Assembly (NCBI RefSeq): GCF_030272615.1
Contig: NC_081410.1
Location: 124,247,140 to 124,311,139, forward strand
Reading direction: 5' to 3'
DNA: 64,000 nucleotides
Source: Cryptomeria japonica
Lineage: Eukaryota > Streptophyta > Pinopsida > Cupressales > Cupressaceae
The notes beneath the pieces were generated by a model. The model saw only the letters and a list, made by a program, of their open reading frames with translations, was not told the origin of the DNA and ran no database searches. The position numbers and the translations under genes are program-made. Of the stretch, positions 56,936 through 64,000 are shown one piece after another (within the stretch, counting starts at the first letter, position 1; each line of letters begins with the position of its first letter).

Positions 56936-58131
56936 TGATAAACTTATAAGGCATGAAGAGGGGGGGGGGTGAATTAGTGCAAGCAAAAACTTAATAAATA
57001 TGATAACCACTTTCACCAACCTGAAAATCAATAAGCATGCAAGAAATATAACCACATAAGCAAACATCCAGCAAAGCATGCAAACCATAACACAATGATT
57101 TTTCACATGGAAACCCAAATGGGAAAAACCATGGTGGGAATTGGTACCCACAAGGATCTTCTAACTACAATATAGATATCTGACCGGTTAAGGTCATAAA
57201 ACCACCCTATTAGGGGTACACCCGGTTAGGAGTGTTTTAGCCTAGTTATGAGCTCTATAATAAGGCCTGTTAGGACCCAACATTGTTAGGAGATACCCAC
57301 ATTACTAGGATTTACAAACACAAGCTAATGTGTCACTTGGTTAGAGGATTTCACCTTCAGACCTGCTAGGATCCTACCGCACCCTATTAGGAGTGACCTT
57401 GTTAGAGGATTTTCTTACTACAACTGTTAGGAAGACAATGAGTTCAATTGATATGAAGTTAGCACCTCTATGCCTGATTAGATCTGCTTCTTCTCAAATT
57501 CTATCACTGACTAAACATCAAAACCTAACCTCCTTCAATCGCACAATCAAATTCTCACTCTTGATCTATAAAATCATACATCTTACATCTCCTTATAAAG
57601 GACTCTGTTAAGTCGGTTAAGAACCTTGGAACAAATCCCTAGGTTCACTGAATCTAGTCATCTTTTACATTTTCTCACTCATTACACTTTTCTTATGTTG
57701 GAAAAACAATTCATAACTTAAAAACATAACAATAAGTCTACCAGTTACCGATCCAACTAACTCTGCTATACCGGTTCTCTGTTCTTCCTGACCGTAAATG
57801 GAAAATCAACTAAAACTTACTCAATACACTAAATCTGATGATGAAGTTTGGAACATAGGTGCATGTTTCTATCTCCAACACTTCTGTAAAACTGCAATAT
57901 CTAACTCTTTTCCAATCATCTGTACCGGTCGCTTGATCATCACTATGTTCTTGTTTACTGGTTGACAACAACTTAGCAGTTTTGCTATCTAACTGATTCT
58001 ACAACCGGTTAGGCTATACCGGTTGGTCTAGATGACCTAGATAACTAAACAAACATGGTTACTATCAATGACAACACAAATAAAGTCATCAAACAACCTA
58101 TTACATCTATATCATCATCATCAAGCCAATA
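56936..58131 (-). repeat. 3' LTR of the pol-less element (1196 bp)
   Basis: On minus it starts TATTGGCTTGATGATG (TG mutated to TA) right after the PPT, holds TGTTGTCATTGATAGTAACC near 58060-58079, and ends TTATAAGTTTATCA. The 5 bases beyond are AATAT (56931-56935); the partner duplication is outside the window. U5 hairpin words GGTTTTTCCC and GGGTTTCC sit at 57105-57130. A GTTAGGA-type word recurs every 20-30 bp at 57205-57430. Confidence 0.85.
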
Positions 58132-58290
58132 ATCTCCCCCTTTGGCATTTAATGGCAACACTTAGGAAAAATTTTGTCTGAGTGTCACATTACAACAATC
58201 ATGACTCAACCCAAGTACATAATGCAAAATGCCTCCTTATCAATTATATGCTATTACAAAATTTTGACTGACTTATACTACTCCCCCTTT
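58132..58290 (-). promoter_or_regulatory. Two polypurine tracts of the pol-less element
   Basis: On minus, AAAGGGGGAGAT at 58143-58132 abuts the LTR and AAAGGGGGAG at 58290-58281 lies farther in, preceded by TGTCATTGATGTC. This is the same double-PPT style as the other elements here. Confidence 0.82.
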
Positions 58291-58388
58291 GACATCAATG
58301 ACAAAGGTAAGCAAATACATTTGAAACAAATGAATACAACACACCAAAATTTGCATTACCAAATGTATAAGAGTTTAAAAGTTTACAA

Positions 58389-61300
58389 TTATATTTTGAG
58401 AAAAACATCAGCAAAATTAGTCTTCAAGACTTTCAAATCATTCTCCCATGTCTCCAAAAGAGTAGATGTAATATCAATTTGTGTTTGGACCTGGTATGCA
58501 AGCTCTTCCATAGCATCAAGCGTACTCATGTCAGGTGTAGTCAAAATTGCCTTTGTCTCTTTGTATCCTCTCTGCAAAATTTCTAATTTGGGGACTAGAT
58601 GAGTTTGTAACTCATGCAATCATGCAGTCCTCTTGATTTGTTCTGTCTTATATGCCTTAAGCTTATGTTGTCTCACTATGACAGATCTACAATTGCTGAA
58701 TCATTTAATGGATCAAATGATTCACTCAAACTCTTTAGCTCCTGCTGAGCTTCCTTTCTCTTCTTATCAATATCATCAAAGAAAAATGAAAAGTTGCAGA
58801 TTGTAGAAAGAAATTTACCTCCATTCTTCAAGGCTTCTTTGATTTGGTCCATATTCACAGTAAGACCTTTTATGTCTTTGTCAATTGCTTTGATTAATGT
58901 CCCAATTCTTTTCTTTTCATATTCTTTCTCTACATTATGTAGAGCAGCCTCTCCAAGACTTTTCATTTGCTCCCTTGTTGATGTGACCAAGTGGTCCAAT
59001 TTTTCAATGGGAGTTGTGAGACTATCAATATCAGTCTCCGTTAATAGACTAGAAAATATGTCAATTGCAGTTTGTATAGTTTGAGCTTCTCTCCTCTGAT
59101 ATCTCATTATCTTCTTCTTGGCCTTGGATTGCATTGCAGATGCAATCTCCATAAGTTCTGTTGGACTCAACATATCCATATTTATTGGCCCTTGGATGGT
59201 CATCGTATCATCATCCTCACCATCATCAATGATTTTCTTTGAAGTAACTGATCAGTAGGTCACTTTCTGCTCATGTTCTTCTTCTTTCTGCTTCTCTTCT
59301 ACCTTCACCGGTGGCTCTGTAGTTTGCATAACATTTATTTGTACACTCTCTTGTGTATCATTTTGCATCTCTATTGTCTTCTTTGGCAACATTGTGGTTT
59401 TCACATCATCTATTTATGCATTCACTTGTGTCTATGTCTTCTCTTCATCTTTACCGGTTGGAATAACTTCCGGTATCATTGGTTGTTCTTCTGTGACAGT
59501 AGGAACTGATGTGGCATCTCCTTCTGGTTCTATCTCTGTTTGAGTAATATCTGATATCTAATCATTTTCAAACACATATGGTAGTTCACCTTCAATTACC
59601 AGTGCTTCAGAGAGATCTTATTCCTTAGAAGAATCTATCTTCTCCGGTTCCTCTTTTTCAAGTCCTAAAAACTTTTTCAAAATTTCTTCAGTCTCAGCTT
59701 GCACAGACTGGGACTCACCAACAAGCAATCTTGTTAACCTCTTTTTGGTATGAAATAATGGTTTTGAATTTGAAATAATTTCTTGTACTTCCTTCTTGGA
59801 GGTCTCCAGTTGTAAATGCATAAGTACATACTCTATTATTCATTTATCTTGCTTGATTGCAATCTGCCATCTAGCTTCCAATTTTCTATACAAAGAGTCA
59901 GGTTATTTGTCCTTGCAATTCAATCAATGCTTTGCTATAATGATTCATAAACCAAACAACTGAATCCTCAATTTATTTTTGCTCTTCCTCACCAAAATTG
60001 TTATAGTGCTTATATACCTCCAATCAATATACCATACTTCCTTATATTACTCAACAAGCTCTCAAGACAAGTAGGTTTAGTTACCTGTGGCTTAACTAAT
60101 TTGATAATGGGTGAACCAACCACTTTAGACTTCTTTCCACTTGCCCTCAATTCTTTCTTATCGCCTTTTGATTTGGTTTCCTCTGTCTCTTCCTCTGCTA
60201 CAACCTTAAAAACTCTTTGTGCTTGTTCTTTCTTTCTTTTTCTTGTAGCTTTTGTGACTTTAGGTGCCTGAGGGTTATCTTTCTTTTCTTTTCTCCTAAT
60301 TTGTATTTTTGGAGGAGGAGGGGGCTTCTCCTTCTTGACATTTGCACTCCTAGTTTGTCTACCGGTGGAGACACTAGAGGTTCCTGCCTTCCTTTCTTCA
60401 AATCTAGTTCTTGCTTCATCAATCATCTCCTTTGTGAAACCTTGTGCAACAACAAATTCCTCAACCTCTTTCCTGATCTTTTTGGCCACTACTGGTTTGG
60501 CCAATTCAACATGTACCTGTATTGATTTCTCTTTAAATGTGCCAAACCTAGGTACATTTGGATCTACCGATTTAGATAGGAAGTGGTCAACATAAATAAT
60601 CAAGATATCTTCTTCTACCTCATACCCCATAGGCATGACCCATGAAGTCCTTGGATCTGTAGCCTCCATCTGACAAGTATTGGTATCAACCATAAAATAA
60701 ATGGAGTCTTCATACCTTTTCACTACATGCTTCGGTATCCTCTCTCTGGCAAGCATTTTCTTCTATAATTCCTTGAAGTAATCCCAGATAGTCTTAGTGA
60801 ACTCATTGTCAAACATCTTAATGTTGTTCTTGATTTGTAAGACTGTCGGTGTATCCTCAGACCACTAGATATCACCTATACCAAGAAAGTAATTTTGGAA
60901 ATAGAAAAATAATCCAATAATCAACTAACCAAACTTGAACTTTTATCACTTGTCCTTCTTGATTGATTCAAGATTTAATACCAATTGGGCTCTCAAGGTC
61001 TCTACTAGCTCATAATCAACATTATCTTTTAACATTTGGTAAGCTATGTGGATAGCAACTCCAGGAATTCTATTCATTTGGCTTGAATGGTACACTCTGT
61101 AGCTAATGATAACGGATGCAAACTTCACTTCTGGATATTCTATATCATTCACTGTCATGGCACAACCATCCCACCTCGACTTTTTCAGTTGGATAACCTC
61201 ATCCTTCGAGATTGATCTCAAAACAAGGACTTCATTGGTGGTCCATAATCTGGTGATAGCATGGATAGCCTCTTTTGTGATCTTGTGTGGTCTATCCAAC

Positions 61301-61647
61301 CACATAAACTGGTCGTGGATCCTGCTCAGAACACATCTCACATGCTCTTCTTCAAAATCATCGAGAAAGTTTACAACACGGTGAAAACCCTTATTAGATA
61401 CCCTTCTGAATTCATCCTTCATCAATCCTTGTTTATCACACAGTGTTAAGTATTGATTAAAGATGGAAAATGCACCCAAATCCTCTAGTTTGCAATGGAT
61501 GTATGATCTAATGTCCTCAACAAGCAAAACTCCCTAGGGTATGCTGGATAGGGCTCCAACTGGATCTGTCTCCATGGACTTATGAGGATGTCTCTTAAAG
61601 TTCGGTCAAGGTCTTTCGGTAATATCAACAACACGTGGTGTATCCAT
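58389..61647 (-). pseudogene. Long ORF of unknown function inside the pol-less element (about 1000 codons, broken)
   Basis: ATG at 61645-61647 (MDTPRVVDITERP) starts a frame that, allowing for stops and two frameshifts, runs to about 58389. In order: a globular part (VEDIRSYIHCKLEDLGAF, GFHRVVNFLDDFEEEHVRCV, FMWLDRPHKITKEAIHAITR); a second globular part (FDNEFTKTIWDYFKEL, SIYFMVDTNTCQMEATDPRT); a basic nuclear-like stretch near 60330-60130; an acidic region near 59500-59620; and a C-terminal coiled coil (59203-58676 and 58619-58389). The 61647-60010 pieces share one frame. I cannot name it. It is not an RT or integrase; an envelope-like or captured host gene is possible. Confidence 0.7.
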
Positions 61648-62089
61648 TATGAAAATTTAAACATAGATTCAGATTCATAGAGAAATACCTTTAAACTTCT
61701 TTGCAACTAGGGTTTTCGGTCTGAATGCTCTTCCACCGATTCACTTTTCCACAAATCTTCACAATCCTCTATCAATTTCGCCAAAGTAACAATCAAATTC
61801 TCTTCTATGTTTCTGTCGCTCTCCAAATGTGCTCTCAAAAATGCTAAGTGAAAAATGAGATTGTAAAACACCTTTTTATTTGCCTTTTACCAACTACATT
61901 TAATGCTAAACCGGTTGAACATACCCTAATCACCGTTCAACCCTAAAAATTGCTACCGGTTAACATATCACATCCAATTTACTGGTTGCATCTTAAAATC
62001 ACTTCATAACATCATATTGCATCAAAACATGCAAATTTGACTTACTGCACACCATTTAGGGGGTCTGAAAATGGATCTAACAACATGCT
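61648..62089 (-). promoter_or_regulatory. Leader-like region upstream of the long ORF
   Basis: Between the two genes on minus lies a GCAAATAAAAAGG TATA-like word (about 61885), a GA-rich leader with GAGAGCGACAGAAACATAG, then AAAACCCTAGTTGC just before the ATG. This resembles a plant gene 5' leader and could mean the ORF has its own promoter. Evidence is only compositional. Confidence 0.35.
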
Positions 62090-63410
62090 CCCCCTAAGCT
62101 TCATACATAGGTTAGTTTTCTGGTGAGAGATTCTCCACACCAGGTGAAGAATTGGAGTCCTTTGATGGTTTCTCCTCACTTTTCTTCCTCCATATCTTAT
62201 TCATCTCACTTCTGGTTTCTTCCACATCTACCTTCTTCTTTCCTTTCTGGTCAACAGACTAATTAACTGGTTAGTTCATTCTATCTCTACAAAACCTTGT
62301 AATGTGTCACAGTTTGTGATAGTGGAAACATGCCATTCCAGATGCTCTCCAAGGTCTAGCATTGCCTCTATTAGTTATTCTCTGGAAATTCACAGCTACA
62401 TGACCATAGTTGTGATAGATTGAACATGTCACATTCCATCTATTCTCCATTTCATATGGACTAGACCGGTTCAGATAAGGTCCCTACCAAGTAGGGTTCC
62501 TTTGGTCATTGTAAGGTCTCTGCCATTCACCATTAGACCTTTGACCCATATAATATCTCTGATTGTTCACTCTTGACCTATGCTCAACAACACTATACCC
62601 ATACTTATTGCAATTAAAACAATATCCATCAAACATATTAGGCTTATATCCTTCATATGCATTAGGTCTATATCCATTAAAAGTATTGGATCTACTTCTA
62701 CAAACATTTGCAGTATGACCTAGCTTATGACAGTTAAAACATATTTGTTTGTAGGTTCTCTTACCAGTGTTCTTCTTGGTCTTTGGTGCAGATTTGGCTT
62801 CATACAAAGTGTCCTTGGTACCGAATGGCTCTCCTTGTTCAAAGGTTGTGTATCCCAAGCCATGCGTATCTCCTTTCTGCCTTTGTGTCTGAATCTACTC
62901 ATCAAGAATAGCAATGCTCTTGTTGAATTTAGCTAATAACTCATTTGCATTAGTCAACTCCTTGGTAAGCTCTTCATTCTTCTTTGTGAGACTTTCTCTA
63001 AGAGACATAGCCATGTCTAGATCAGCTTGTATTTCCTCCTTTTCCTCTCTTTCCTCGTGAAGATGTGCATGCAGGGTACCGATCTCCTAGTTCAACTTAA
63101 AGATCTCATGCTCCTTATCTCTTATTTTGTCTTCAATTGTCCTCCTAGCTCATCCTGATGGTAAGGGCTTCCAACTCTCTCCTTAGATTTGACTTTTCAT
63201 CATTCACCTTTTCCACCTCATTAGACAAGGCATCAATGGTTACTTCCTCAAATGAACTATTTTCACTGAGTTCCATCAACTGCTCAGCCAACTCTCTTCT
63301 CTTAGCCAATGAAGCTTTGTACTTGACCTTTAGTTCATTAAGGGCTTCTTCAGATTCTGCAAGCCTGTTTGAAAGCTCTTTGTAACTCATTGAACCTTCC
63401 CCCATGTTAT
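62090..63410 (-). pseudogene. gag-like gene lacking the N-domain: coiled coil then up to four zinc knuckles
   Basis: ATG at 63403-63405, 48 bases past the PBS, opens MGEGSMSYKELSNRLAESEE, a long coiled coil with heptads to 63145. Broken frames continue to 62858-62484 with knuckles CFNCHKLGHTANVCRSR and CFNCNKYGYSVVEHRSR, the second missing its last Cys. Farther on are CSIYHNYGHVAVNF and a stop-interrupted CFHYHKL. This matches the Sirevirus gag layout minus the UBN2/DUF4219 N-domain. It would bind RNA and self-associate. Confidence 0.72.
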
Positions 63411-63452
63411 CCTTAGAGATCCTTCCTAAGTGGTTAAGCCTTAAGGGAATTA

Positions 63453-63465
63453 GGCTTTGATACCA
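63453..63465 (-). promoter_or_regulatory. Primer-binding site of the pol-less element
   Basis: TGGTATCAAAGCC on minus, two bases after the LTR end TTATCA. It is a Met-tRNA-type PBS with A in place of G at position 9 compared with TGGTATCAGAGC. Confidence 0.82.
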
Positions 63466-63467
63466 AT

Positions 63468-64000
63468 TGATAAATTTATAAGGAAATGAGAGGGAGGGTG
63501 AATCAGTGCAAGCAAAAACTTAATAAATCTGATAACTAGTTTCACCAACTTGCAAATCAATAAGCATGCAATAAATATAACCACATAAGCAAACATCCAA
63601 CAAAGCATGCAAACCATAACACAATGATTTTGCACATGGAAACCCAAATGGGAAATACCATGGTGGGAATTAGTACCCACAAGGATCTTCTAACTGCAAT
63701 ATGGAGATCTGATCGGTTAAGGTCATACAACCACCCTATTAGGGGAACACCTTGTTAGGAGTGTTTTAGCTCGGTTATGAGCTATACAATAAGGCTTGTT
63801 AGGACCCAACCCTATTAGGAGCTACCCACATTACTGAGATTTACAAACATAAGCTAATGTGTCACCTGGTTAGAGGATTTCACCTTCAAACCTACTAGGA
63901 TCCTACTGCACCCTATTAGGAGTGACCTTGTTAGAGGATTTTCTTGCTGCAACTGTTAGGAAGACAACAAGTTCAACTGATCTGAAGTTAGCACCTATGT
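63468..64000 (-). repeat. 5' LTR of the pol-less element, cut by the window end
   Basis: Matches 56936-57470 base for base with about one difference in ten to fifteen, including the U5 hairpin words (63640-63665) and the GTTAGGA-type repeats. The remaining ~660 bp lie past the window. Confidence 0.88.

Larger units (their letters stand above)
56936..64000 (-). mobile_element. Pol-less LTR element: coiled-coil gag plus long unknown ORF, runs off window
   Basis: On minus the order is 5' LTR (from beyond 64000 to 63468), PBS TGGTATCAAAGCC, a gag-like gene (63405-62090), a short noncoding spacer, a long broken ORF (61647-58389), polypurine tracts, and a 3' LTR (58131-56936). The two LTRs are near-identical in the part visible. 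No protease, integrase, RT or RNase H is present. The second gene has its own leader-like 5' region. It sits inside the gypsy fragment. Confidence 0.85.

Noticed and set aside
60010-60756. Host nuclear protein gene (basic, Lys-rich)
   Set aside because: It lies in frame within the long ORF of an LTR element bounded by LTR, PBS and PPT, and is broken by stops on both sides.

Overview
This is nuclear DNA of a seed plant with a large, transposon-packed genome. A conifer or other gymnosperm is my best guess, from the very long copia LTRs, old decayed LINEs and 2-kb introns; the species cannot be read from the sequence. Nearly everything is layered, mostly dead retrotransposons plus satellite DNA. 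I find one intact host gene: a six-exon B3-domain DNA-binding protein on the minus strand, 21492-27370, predicted 380 aa with clean GT-AG introns.

Layout: (1) 1-7.93 kb, a decayed Sirevirus-type Ty1/copia element (gag, protease, integrase, RT, RNase H, 3' LTR). Its protease is split by a solo LTR with a 5-bp target duplication, and a 1281-bp segment was then duplicated in tandem. (2) 8.85-17.4 kb, a second Sirevirus-like element with LTRs of about 2.5 kb and a gag but no pol. (3) 18.06-20.45 kb, a dead LINE reverse transcriptase. (4) 21.5-27.6 kb, the B3 gene and its upstream region. (5) 28.1-35.0 kb, two minus-strand LINE relics; one ORF1 is split by an inverted LTR pair that meets at a perfect 40-bp palindrome made of two primer-binding sites. 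(6) 36.4-40.66 kb, copia gag/LTR debris and two further LTR-like units. (7) 40.68-48.3 kb, a polypyrimidine satellite with roughly 1-kb higher-order units, telomere-like GGGTTTA blocks, a (CT)55 tract and a solo LTR flanked by CTCCC. (8) 48.3-54.9 kb, mostly unrecognised AT-rich DNA with a minisatellite and a decayed transposase-like coding relic. (9) 54.9-56.9 kb, a minus-strand Ty3/gypsy protease/RT relic. (10) 56.9-64 kb, a minus-strand LTR element running off the window. It carries a coiled-coil/zinc-knuckle gag-like gene and a separate, very long ORF of unknown function, with no pol.

The mobile parts look mutually dependent. The Sirevirus-like elements share primer-binding site type (TGGTATCA...), multiple polypurine tracts (AAAGGGGGAG) and an LTR-start block (TTGTCATTGATGTCAA), while the pol-less ones would need enzymes from autonomous relatives. 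Coordinates of decayed genes are approximate unless anchored by termini or target duplications.
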